Origin: Myxococcales bacterium
GTDB taxonomy: Bacteria; Myxococcota_A; Polyangia; Polyangiales; Polyangiaceae
Length of the DNA stretch: 64,000 nucleotides
Direction: 5' to 3'
NCBI GenBank assembly: GCA_004193285.1
Contig: SECP01000022.1
Location: 58,765-122,764, forward strand
Shown: piece after piece, positions 50,195 to 59,997 of the stretch
Position numbering within the stretch: position 1 is the first letter of the stretch
Layout: every line of letters begins with the position of its first letter
Notes under the pieces: generated by a model
Told to the model about the DNA's origin: nothing
What the model saw: the letters and a program-made list of their open reading frames with translations, nothing else
Databases searched by the model: none
Made by a program: the position numbers and the translations under genes

Positions 50195-53100
50195 GCTCGC
50201 CGCCGCGGCCAGAGCCAGTAACGCTGGCCAACTGCGATCACGAGCCGATCCACATCCCCGGCTCGATACAATCCCACGGCGTGCTCTTGGCGATGGAGGA
50301 GCCGGCTCTGCGCATCCGTATGGCGAGCATCAACACGGAGGAGCGCCTCGGCGTTGCGCACGAAGCGCTCCTCGGGCGCACCCTGGACTGTGCCCTGACG
50401 AGCGAGAGCGCAGCGCTGGTCGCAGACGTGTGCAAGCGCAGCACGCTGCGCGATCACAACCCGCTCAAGCTGGTGGCGGCGAACGGGGGCCAGGTGTTCG
50501 ATGGCATCCTCCATCGCAGCGGCGGTTTGCTCGTGGTGGAGCTGGAGCCAGCGACCAGCAGCGACGACCTCTCCTTCGGCCAATTCTACCGCCGAGTCCG
50601 CAAGTCCGTCGCACGGCTGCGCGAGACTCAGCGGGTGCTGGACCTGGCGGAGCTGGCCGCGGAGGAGGTCCGCAGCCTGACCGGCTTCGACCGCGTGATG
50701 GTCTATCGCTTCGCGCCGGACGCGAGCGGCGAGGTGGTCGCGGAGTCCAAACGCGACGGTTTGGAGAGCTACTTGGGTCTTCACTACCCGGCCTCCGACA
50801 TCCCGGCGCAAGCGCGTCGGCTCTACACCATCAACTGGCTGCGCCTGATCGCGGATCTCGGCTATCGACCGGTGCCGATTCAGCCCACCCTGAACCCGCT
50901 CGACGAAGCACCGCTCGACCTCTCCCACTCGGTGCTGCGCAGCGTCTCGCCCATCCACGTCGAGTACCTGACCAACATGGGAGTGCGCGCTTCCATGTCT
51001 ATCTCTCTGGTGGTGGATGAAAAGCTGTGGGGGCTCGTCGCATGCCACCACTATGGTCCTTACTTCGTGCCGTACGAGGCGCGCGCCGCCAGCGAATTCT
51101 TGGGGGAAGCACTCTCCTGGCAAATCGCGGCCCGCGAGCGCGCGGATACGTTCGAGCAGCGCGCGGCATCTCAACGCGTCCTGGCCAAGCTCGTGGAACG
51201 GATGTCGGCCTCCGCTCACCCCACGCTCGACTTGGCGGGGCCGGACTCGCCCTTGCCAGCCTTGGTCTCAGCGGAGGCTTCCGCCGTGAGCTGCGGCGGC
51301 AAGCTCGCAAGTACGGGGCCCGTGCCCTCCGAGCGAGCCCTGCGGGCGTTCATCGAGTGGCTGCCTCGGGTGACGACGGACCAACCCTTCGCCACCGAGT
51401 CGCTGAAGCTGGACTACCCCGAAGCGCCGGACATTCAGGTGGCTGGGGTGCTGGTCGCTCCCATCTCGTCGGAAGAGAAGCATTTCGTCATGTGGTTTCG
51501 TCCGGAGGTGGAGCGCACCATCAACTGGGGTGGTAACCCGGAGAAGACGGTTCAGCTGCGGGACGGCGTGCCGAGGCTCAGCCCACGCGGTTCCTTCGCG
51601 CTATGGAAGGAGACGGTCAAAGGCCACTCGGCGCCCTGGCTACCGCATGACTTGGAGGTGGCGCAGCAACTTCGCCAGGGCATCCTCGGAGGCATCGAGC
51701 AACGAGCGGCGGAGCTTACCAAGCTGAACGACGAGCTGCGTGCATCCAACTTCGCGAAAGACGAGTTCCTCGCGACCGTCTCCCACGAGCTGCGCACGCC
51801 CCTCAACGCCATGCTCGGCTGGCTCACCCTCCTAGAGTCCGGGGAGCTACCGGTCACCAAGCGCGCGCAAGCCTTGGAAACGGTGACGCGAAACGCGCGC
51901 GCGCAGGCGCAGCTCGTCGAGGACCTGCTCGACGTATCCCGCATCATCAGCGGCAAAATGCGGCTAGACGTGCAGCCGGTGGACCCGCTCGAGGTGGTGG
52001 AGGCCGCGATCGCCACGATGCAGCCGGCGGCGGCGGCCAAAGGCATTCGAATTCAACCCATTTTGGATCCGAACGCGGGCCCGGTCATGGGCGACCCGAG
52101 CCGCTTGCAGCAAGTGCTGTGGAACCTGCTCACCAACGCCGTCAAATTCACGCCTCGGGATGGCCGCATTCAAGTTCGCCTGCAGCGTGTCGAGTCCTCT
52201 GTGGAGCTCGTGGTGGCCGACTCCGGCTCCGGTATTCGCGCGGAGTTTCTGCCTCACGCCTTCGATCGGTTCCGCCAATCCAACGGCGCCATCAGCCGCA
52301 GCCACAAGGGCCTCGGCCTTGGGCTCTCGATCGTCAAGCATTTGGTGGAGCTCCACGGCGGGCAAGTGTCGGTGATGAGCGAAGGCGAAGGTAAGGGCGC
52401 GACGTTCACGGTGCGCTTGCCCATCGCCTCTTTGAGGCCGCCCGCACTCGAGCGAAAGGATTCGCTCTCGGCAACGCGCAGCGGCGCGAGCGCGGCCCCC
52501 GCCATGCTCGAGCCGCGACCCGAGCTGCTCGGCCTTCGGATGTTGGTCGTGGACGACGAGCCAGACGCGCGAGAGCTGGTGACGACGCTCTTGGAAGGGA
52601 ACGGCGTGGAGGTGACCGCGGCTGGCTCCGCCGAAGAAGCGCTCGCGCTGCTCCCCCGAATCTTGCCGGATATTCTGCTGTCCGACATCGGTATGCCCAA
52701 GATGGACGGCTACGAGCTCTTGCAGAAGCTGAGGCAACTACCGGCGGCGGAGGGCGGGCGCACACCGGCGGTCGCCCTCACCGCGTTCGCGCGCAGCGAG
52801 GACCGTTCGCGCGCGTTCTTGGCCGGCTTCGACATGTACCTCCCAAAGCCGGTGGATCCGGCCGAGCTCATGGCGCTCATCATGAACCTGGCGCAGCGTA
52901 TTCGGGGGGCTTCGGACGGGGAGCGGGTGACCCCGACCGCCGCGGAGCAGCGTCCAGCGCGCGTGCCGGCCGCGGCGCTACCACTCTCGGACCTCCGCGT
53001 GCTGGTCGTTAGCGGCGAGGGCGGCACACGGGCCGAGATCGTGCGCACGCTCGCCAACGCGGGCGCGCTCGTCAGCGTCGCCAAAGGGGCGGACGACGCG

Positions 53101-53376
53101 CTCCGCCAGCTGGACGCGCAAGATCCAGACGTGCTCGTCTGCAGCCTGAGCTTGCCGGACCGAAGCGGAGCCGCGCTCCTGCGCGAGCTAAGGCTGCTGA
53201 ACGGGCATCGCACGACCCCCGCGGTCGCCCTCACCCGCGCAGACCACCCGGAGGACGCCAAGCACGCCATGTTGAACGGCTTTCAGGCGTACTGCCCGGA
53301 GGCAGAGGCGCACAGCGCGCTCGTGTCTCGCATCGCGAAGCTCTCCGCGTGGAGCTACCGAAAGGCGTCCTCGTGA
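50191..53376 (+). CDS. bphP: Bacteriophytochrome hybrid histidine kinase with two receiver domains
   Basis: A 1061-residue red/far-red light sensor. The N-terminal NCDHEPIHIPGSIQSHG carries the biliverdin-binding Cys15, followed by PAS, GAF (HYPASDIPAQARRLY, about 195-210) and PHY domains. A HisKA domain follows with SHELRTPLNAML (His532) and an ATPase domain. REC1 is intact (VVDDEPDAR, phospho-acceptor Asp832). REC2 (about 930-1050) is degenerate: the Asp position is Ser985 and the conserved Lys is replaced (YCPEAE). The TTG start overlaps the heme oxygenase stop; the frame is open to 50044, inside bphO. Confidence 0.88.
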   Translation: MSSPPRPEPVTLANCDHEPIHIPGSIQSHGVLLAMEEPALRIRMASINTEERLGVAHEALLGRTLDCALTSESAALVADVCKRSTLRDHNPLKLVAANGGQVFDGILHRSGGLLVVELEPATSSDDLSFGQFYRRVRKSVARLRETQRVLDLAELAAEEVRSLTGFDRVMVYRFAPDASGEVVAESKRDGLESYLGLHYPASDIPAQARRLYTINWLRLIADLGYRPVPIQPTLNPLDEAPLDLSHSVLRSVSPIHVEYLTNMGVRASMSISLVVDEKLWGLVACHHYGPYFVPYEARAASEFLGEALSWQIAARERADTFEQRAASQRVLAKLVERMSASAHPTLDLAGPDSPLPALVSAEASAVSCGGKLASTGPVPSERALRAFIEWLPRVTTDQPFATESLKLDYPEAPDIQVAGVLVAPISSEEKHFVMWFRPEVERTINWGGNPEKTVQLRDGVPRLSPRGSFALWKETVKGHSAPWLPHDLEVAQQLRQGILGGIEQRAAELTKLNDELRASNFAKDEFLATVSHELRTPLNAMLGWLTLLESGELPVTKRAQALETVTRNARAQAQLVEDLLDVSRIISGKMRLDVQPVDPLEVVEAAIATMQPAAAAKGIRIQPILDPNAGPVMGDPSRLQQVLWNLLTNAVKFTPRDGRIQVRLQRVESSVELVVADSGSGIRAEFLPHAFDRFRQSNGAISRSHKGLGLGLSIVKHLVELHGGQVSVMSEGEGKGATFTVRLPIASLRPPALERKDSLSATRSGASAAPAMLEPRPELLGLRMLVVDDEPDARELVTTLLEGNGVEVTAAGSAEEALALLPRILPDILLSDIGMPKMDGYELLQKLRQLPAAEGGRTPAVALTAFARSEDRSRAFLAGFDMYLPKPVDPAELMALIMNLAQRIRGASDGERVTPTAAEQRPARVPAAALPLSDLRVLVVSGEGGTRAEIVRTLANAGALVSVAKGADDALRQLDAQDPDVLVCSLSLPDRSGAALLRELRLLNGHRTTPAVALTRADHPEDAKHAMLNGFQAYCPEAEAHSALVSRIAKLSAWSYRKASS

Positions 53377-54878
53377 CCTCCGGCCTGCACCCGGCAAAAG
53401 AGGGTCGGCTGCCCAGCGGCATCCCCGGCCTCGATCAACTCCTGGACGGCGGCTTCGTCACCGGCGCCGTGTACCTCATCATGGGCGCGCCCGGCACCGG
53501 TAAGACGACGCTCGGCAACCAATGCTGCTTCTCGCTGCCACGCGGGCAGAGAGCGGTCTACCTTTCGCTGCTCACCGAGTCGCAGTCGCGCATGCTGGCC
53601 AACCTGCAGGGCATGGCCTTCTTCGACGCGGCCGCGATCGGCAGCTCCGTCGTTTACGTGGGGGGTTACCTGGTGCTTCGCGAACGGCGCCTGCCAGGGT
53701 TGTTCCAGCTGATTAGAAAGGTGGTCGCGGACGAGCAGCCGGCGCTCCTCGTGATCGATGGGGTGACCTCTTCCGTGCGCGAGGGCGACGCGGCCGCGCG
53801 TGAGTTCATCGCGGATTTGCAGCTCCTGAGCGAGAGCTCGGGCTGCACCACCTTGCTGCTCGCAAACATGAGCTCCAAAGACGCCAACGCCGCCGAGCAT
53901 TCCATGGTGGACGGCATGCTGGAGCTGACCCTGCATCGCGCCGGCCAGCGCACGTTCCGCGAGCTCGAGGTACTCAAGTGTCGCGGTGTGAACCACATGC
54001 TCGGCGGGCACGAGCTGGAGATCTGCGATGAGGGCGTGGTCGTTCGTCCGCGAACGGAGCTGCTCCTCGCGATGCGCGCCAAGCTCGCGCAGCCCACGGA
54101 GCTCGAGCGCGTGTCGACGGGCGTACCCAACTTGGACGTCATGCTGGGCGGAGGGCTCCTGCGCGGCAGCTCCACGATGCTGCTGGGCTTTTCCGGCAGT
54201 GGTAAAACCCTTCTCTCCAGTCATTTTCTCGCCGCGGGCGCCGCGCGCCACGAGCCCAGCCTGTACTTCGGTTTCTACGAGTCGCCGGTGCGGCTCGTCG
54301 AGGCCGCCGAGCAAGTTGGCCTCCCGTTCGCGCGGCACGTGGAGGACGGCCTGATCGAGCTGCAGTGGCAACCGCCGCTCAGGTACAGTCTGGACGCGCT
54401 CGCCGAACGTTTGCTGGAAAACGTGCAACGCCGCAAGGTTCGTCGCTTGGTGATCGACGGGCTGGACGGTGTTCGCCAGAGCGCCTTCCATGCGGAGCGA
54501 ACGATCCGCTTCGTGACCGCGCTCTGCAACGAGCTGCGCGCCGAGGGCGTCACTTTGGTGCTCACGGAGGAGACGCAGAAGATCTTCGGCCCCGAGGTGG
54601 AGGTGCGCATCGAGGGCGTATCGGCCCTCGTCGACGGCATCTTGCTCCTCGAGTACCTAGACCTGGACTCGGAGCTGAAGCGCCTGATCTCGATCGTGAA
54701 GCAGCGTGGCAGCGGCTACGAGGCCGCGGTGCGGGAGCTGCTCATCACCGAGCAGGGAATCACCCTGGCGGATGACTCGGAAAGCGCGGCTGCCATCATC
54801 AAGCACGGCCGCGAGACGCGTCGAGGGCACCGCGACAGCCCTGCCGGCCGCCGCGACACCCACGGCTCCGGGCGGTAG
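53373..54878 (+). CDS. KaiC-like double RecA-domain ATPase
   Basis: A 501-residue protein with two tandem KaiC/RadA-like ATPase domains. The first P-loop is MGAPGTGKTT (Lys44) and the second GFSGSGKT (Lys about 278), each preceded by GIPGLDQLLDGG or GVPNLDVMLGGG. Walker B strands are LLVIDGVTSS and RLVIDGLDGV. This is the arrangement of cyanobacterial KaiC and of KaiC homologues in non-clock bacteria. No kaiA or kaiB is in the window. The GTG at 53373 overlaps the phytochrome stop (GTGA) with aaagg upstream; a GTG 24 bases earlier is possible. Operon position suggests it acts downstream of the light signal. Confidence 0.82.
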   Translation: MTSGLHPAKEGRLPSGIPGLDQLLDGGFVTGAVYLIMGAPGTGKTTLGNQCCFSLPRGQRAVYLSLLTESQSRMLANLQGMAFFDAAAIGSSVVYVGGYLVLRERRLPGLFQLIRKVVADEQPALLVIDGVTSSVREGDAAAREFIADLQLLSESSGCTTLLLANMSSKDANAAEHSMVDGMLELTLHRAGQRTFRELEVLKCRGVNHMLGGHELEICDEGVVVRPRTELLLAMRAKLAQPTELERVSTGVPNLDVMLGGGLLRGSSTMLLGFSGSGKTLLSSHFLAAGAARHEPSLYFGFYESPVRLVEAAEQVGLPFARHVEDGLIELQWQPPLRYSLDALAERLLENVQRRKVRRLVIDGLDGVRQSAFHAERTIRFVTALCNELRAEGVTLVLTEETQKIFGPEVEVRIEGVSALVDGILLLEYLDLDSELKRLISIVKQRGSGYEAAVRELLITEQGITLADDSESAAAIIKHGRETRRGHRDSPAGRRDTHGSGR

Positions 54879-55044
54879 TGGTCTGCAATTGTGCAGCTCC
54901 AGGTGAATCTCGAGGAGCGGACGCCGCCGCCCCTGCGAGCACACGCCTTGCAAACCCGTGGGTATGAACGCCCGCGAGGCGTGTTGCACCAGACCCCAGG
55001 AGTCCAGCGAAACGAGCCCTGCCGCGGGCTCGAAAGGCGGTGGC

Positions 55045-55818
55045 ATGTCCGTGCGTTTCCTCTGTATTTGCGCGTCATTCGTCGCCTCCTCCGTTGCGTG
55101 GAGCCCGCCGGCCGAGGCTCAGTTGCCCCTCCGCTACGGTGTTACGAGCGCGCCTCGCGAAGCAGATCCGCGCCGTGACGCGAACGCGGAGCGAGCAGAG
55201 GACGTTCGCAAGACCTGGATGCTGTCCCTGGAGGCGGTGACTCATGCTCCGGTGGACATGGGAGCCCAGCTGGGGCTCGAGACGCCTCAAGGGTTCCGCG
55301 CATCCGCTGGCTACGGCTTCGTACCCGGAGGCTACATGAGCCTCCTTACCGGCATCGCCGCGAACGCCAGCGGGGATTCTTACGCGCGACCGCTGCTGGA
55401 GGACGCGCGCTACTCCGGAAAAACTTGGCGCGTGCAGATCGGGCTGCGCCCTTTCCGCAAGCTCGGCCTCTACACAGATGTCGGCTACTCGCGCCTGAGC
55501 GCGCGCGGCGATTGGGACCTCGCCTCCAGCGGCGTTCCGCAGCTCGCGGCGCTGGGCGGAGGTTACCAAGCCCGCACCACGCTAGACCTATGGCTGCTCG
55601 AGATCGGGTACCAAGGTCAAGTCGCGGACCGACTCGTGCTCGGCGTCGCCCTCGGCTGTATGGGCACCTTCGGCTCGTCCACGAGCATCGTCGCGGTGGA
55701 CGGCGCGCCCACCGACAACGCCATCCTCACCTCGGCCGCGAGCCAGGCAGACGCGGCCCTCCGCAGGTACGGTTACGTGCCGACCCTCACGCTACGCCTG
55801 GGCTTCGACTTGATCTAA
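55045..55818 (+). CDS. Putative outer membrane beta-barrel protein
   Basis: A 257-residue exported protein (signal peptide, AEA-QL). The rest alternates polar and hydrophobic residues with aromatic strand ends (GFRASAGYGFVPGGYMSLLTG, WRVQIGLRPFRKLGLYTDVGYSR), ending LTLRLGFDLI with a hydrophobic C-terminus, as in small outer membrane barrels. The ATG at 55045 has an aaaggcgg site. It converges with and overlaps by four bases the CheX-like gene. No family recognised. Confidence 0.65.
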   Translation: MSVRFLCICASFVASSVAWSPPAEAQLPLRYGVTSAPREADPRRDANAERAEDVRKTWMLSLEAVTHAPVDMGAQLGLETPQGFRASAGYGFVPGGYMSLLTGIAANASGDSYARPLLEDARYSGKTWRVQIGLRPFRKLGLYTDVGYSRLSARGDWDLASSGVPQLAALGGGYQARTTLDLWLLEIGYQGQVADRLVLGVALGCMGTFGSSTSIVAVDGAPTDNAILTSAASQADAALRRYGYVPTLTLRLGFDLI

Positions 55819-56321
55819 AAGACGAGAAGCTCACCTTCGTTGGCGACGAGCGGACGCTCTTCACCCAGCTGAAAGTCCGTCTCTATCTCCACCTCTAGCC
55901 AGACCAGCACCTTGCCGGCCGTGCTCTCGAACACGACTGGATCCACGTCCGTGCGAGGTAGCGGCGACAGCTTCACTCCGCGGAGCACGACCGGCGTGCT
56001 GAGCGCGATGGTCGCGCCGCGCGCCAGCAGCTTGGCCTTCAGACGACCGACGAGCTGGTTGGCAAGCTCACCGACCCAGTCTCGGGCTCCCGCGTCGCTC
56101 GGCGCCGCTTCCTCCACCGTGCCCTGAGGCGCAGCGAGCAAACAGGTACCTCGCACCGAGTCCCCCACGAAGCCCATGACGCCGGAGAACATGACTTCGT
56201 CCGACTCCACCCAACCGTTCGTAGGGCGTAGTGTGACACCGTACGCCTGCATCAGCTCCACGCAGGCCGACCCCGCCAAGGCTTGGATAGCTTGCGTCGT
56301 TTCTGATCGTTCGACGAACAT
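55815..56321 (-). CDS. CheX-like phosphatase-domain protein (with the adjacent CheY-like regulator)
   Basis: A 168-residue protein of the CheC/CheX/FliY fold. The central helix WVGELANQLVGRLKAKL carries the E-x-x-N pair used by CheX to dephosphorylate CheY-P. VMFSGVMGFVGDSVRGTCLL precedes it, and the end is a beta-rich VLVWLEVEIETDF. A gagagga site supports the ATG at 56321. It lies 11 bases downstream of a CheY-like receiver gene, and a paralogue is divergently encoded 0.5 kb away. A chemotaxis-like or gene-regulatory phosphate relay is inferred. Confidence 0.75.
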   Translation of the reverse strand: MFVERSETTQAIQALAGSACVELMQAYGVTLRPTNGWVESDEVMFSGVMGFVGDSVRGTCLLAAPQGTVEEAAPSDAGARDWVGELANQLVGRLKAKLLARGATIALSTPVVLRGVKLSPLPRTDVDPVVFESTAGKVLVWLEVEIETDFQLGEERPLVANEGELLVF

Positions 56322-56332
56322 GCTGTCCTCTC

Positions 56333-56698
56333 TCAACGCGCCAGTTTGTTGGTGGCCATGAGCAGCATCTCTGGCTTGACCGGCTTGATGAACCATCCCT
56401 TGGCGCCCGCCTTCTTGGCTCTCTCGATGAGCCGATCTTCCGCTTCCGTGGTCATGAGCAGGACCGGAATGTCCGCCGTGACCGGGTTTTGACGTAGCCG
56501 CTCCAGCATATCCAGGCCGTTCATGACCGGCATGTTCACGTCCAGAACCAGGAGCGACACATCTGGATTCTTGATTGCAGTAGCTAGACCTTCCGCGCCA
56601 TCGCGCGCTTCGAGGACCGTGAAGCCGGCCTGACCGAGGGTCCGGCTGACTTCCAGGCGAATCGTTTCCGAGTCATCGACGACGAGTACCTTTTTCAC
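56333..56698 (-). CDS. CheY-like single-domain response regulator
   Basis: A 121-residue stand-alone receiver. The acidic pocket Asp8/Asp9 (VVDDSETIR), phospho-acceptor Asp53 (LVLDVNMPVMNG), Thr in LLMTTEAE and Lys in FIKPVKPE are all present. There is no output domain, so it signals by protein interaction. Its likely phosphatase is the CheX-like protein encoded 11 bases downstream. No cognate kinase is adjacent; the nearest histidine kinase is the bacteriophytochrome 3 kb away. Confidence 0.9.
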   Translation of the reverse strand: MKKVLVVDDSETIRLEVSRTLGQAGFTVLEARDGAEGLATAIKNPDVSLLVLDVNMPVMNGLDMLERLRQNPVTADIPVLLMTTEAEDRLIERAKKAGAKGWFIKPVKPEMLLMATNKLAR

Positions 56699-56733
56699 GC
56701 TTCCTCGTAGCTAAGGTGGAGATCAAATATTAC

Positions 56734-56777
56734 GGCGCCGACCCCCAAAAGTTGAGGGGGTATTCATTAGCGGCGCC
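56734..56777. promoter_or_regulatory. Nested inverted repeat in divergent promoter region
   Basis: GGCGCCG (56734-56740) and CGGCGCC (56771-56777) are exact reverse complements. Inside them CCCCC (56742-56746) pairs with GGGGG (56756-56760). It lies between the divergent CheY-like and CheX-like genes and could be an operator or an RNA hairpin in the leader of the plus-strand gene. Confidence 0.4.
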
Positions 56778-56809
56778 TTTGGTCGTGATACCTATTAGAG
56801 CACAGCACG

Positions 56810-57391
56810 TTGCCCGCCACACGCCAGCCTCCCACCGAGCACAACAGCTTCCCGCGCAACGGGCCGCCGGGCGCGCTTCGCCCGCTGCTGGACGCCCTCG
56901 TTCAAAGCTCCACCGTCGAGCTTTTTCAATCACGCGGCATCGCAGTCGCACCCTTACCTTCATCGGTCGGCAACCCACATCAACCGACGTACTACTCGAT
57001 CGCGGGCGTGGTCGCGCTCTCGGCACCGAAAGCAAACGGCAGCATCTCGCTCTCCTGGGCGGATCCGGTGTTCTCGCTGTTCACTCCGCCCATGCCGTCT
57101 TCCACGCTCGGCGCTCGAGACCTGCTGCGCGAGCTAACGAATCAGCTAGCGGGGCGCGTCAAGAATCGTCTGTTGAACTTCGCCCTCATGCTCAGTATCG
57201 GTGTACCGAGCGTGCTCAGTGGGCAGGCGCTCGAGCGCCAACGCCCGCGGCTCGAAGCGGAGGTCGTGTACCTGTTCCGCACCCTCCGCGGCGAGATCGT
57301 CGTCACGTTGGACCTCCACATCGATCCGGACGCGCTGAACTACTCGGGTACGAGCCGGGTCGCCAAAGAAGGCGAATTCATCCCCTTCTGA
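56810..57391 (+). CDS. CheX-like protein, second copy
   Basis: A 193-residue protein related to the 55815-56321 product. The central helix LLRELTNQLAGRVKNRLL has the same E-x-x-N-Q-L-x-G-R motif. ISLSWADPVFSLFTP corresponds to the preceding strand and GEIVVTLDLHID to the closing strands. The N-terminal ~40 residues are extra. The start is a TTG with weak ribosome-binding site; the N-terminus is therefore uncertain. It is divergent from the receiver gene. Confidence 0.7.
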   Translation: MPATRQPPTEHNSFPRNGPPGALRPLLDALVQSSTVELFQSRGIAVAPLPSSVGNPHQPTYYSIAGVVALSAPKANGSISLSWADPVFSLFTPPMPSSTLGARDLLRELTNQLAGRVKNRLLNFALMLSIGVPSVLSGQALERQRPRLEAEVVYLFRTLRGEIVVTLDLHIDPDALNYSGTSRVAKEGEFIPF

Positions 57392-57447
57392 TCGCGCCGT
57401 TCACGGCCGCCGCGGTCGCCCCAAGCTCCGCCCTCCGTCGCACGCAC

Positions 57448-57487
57448 AAAACCAGCGAGGCCCGGCTCCAGGGGAGCCAGGCCTCGT
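57448..57487 (-). terminator. Terminator of gap (minus strand), possibly bidirectional
   Basis: CGAGGCCCGGCTCC (57456-57469) pairs with GGAGCCAGGCCTCG (57473-57486) with one mismatch. On the minus strand it is followed by a run of T (tggttttg). It lies between convergent gap and the CheX-like gene, so it may serve both. Confidence 0.75.
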
Positions 57488-57521
57488 CTTTCACGCTACG
57501 CCGGGGCGCAGCGCGCTGTGG

Positions 57522-58517
<996 letters not shown>

Positions 58518-58928
58518 CTTCTTCGTTCCTTTTGCTTTCGTGAGGTCTGTTCAGCTCGAGACCCGGCTTATACAGAATCTGCGCCGGGTTTCCAGCTTCT
58601 CTGTTTGGACCTGGACCGGGCGGGGCCGAGCGGGACTTGCCTAGCACCGGTTGCACGCCGCGCCCACGAGCGGGCGGTCGCCGCACTGCGCCAGCGAAAT
58701 TGACGGGGCATTTCCTCGACCATCCCGGCGGCTGACACGCCGAGGAAACCCGAGGGGGAAGTGCCACCCGGCGTTCGCAGCCCGAGCGAGAGCCGCGGAT
58801 CGACTGGCGCGTGGCCGCCAGCGCCGACCGGCGGCCATCCACTTGCGTAGCTACGGCCGCGTTTTCGTCGCCGTTTCTCGCTGGCACCCCCCTTGCTGAA
58901 CGGGAGCTTCAGAAGGGCCTCACCCAAC
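58518..58928. other. Divergent gap/recA intergenic region
   Basis: About 410 bases. TGGCCGCC (58812-58819) and GGCGGCCA (58830-58837) form an exact inverted repeat 92 bases before the recA ATG and could be an operator. No canonical LexA box (CTGT-N8-ACAG) was found. No gene is present. Confidence 0.4.
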
Positions 58929-59960
<1,032 letters not shown>

Positions 59961-59997
59961 CGGTCTCGGGGCGGCGCCTGGGTCCCGCGTGGTGCCG

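Noticed and set aside
58518..58928. LexA/SOS box upstream of recA
   Set aside because: No CTGT-N8-ACAG or close variant was found. Only an unrelated 8-bp inverted repeat is present.
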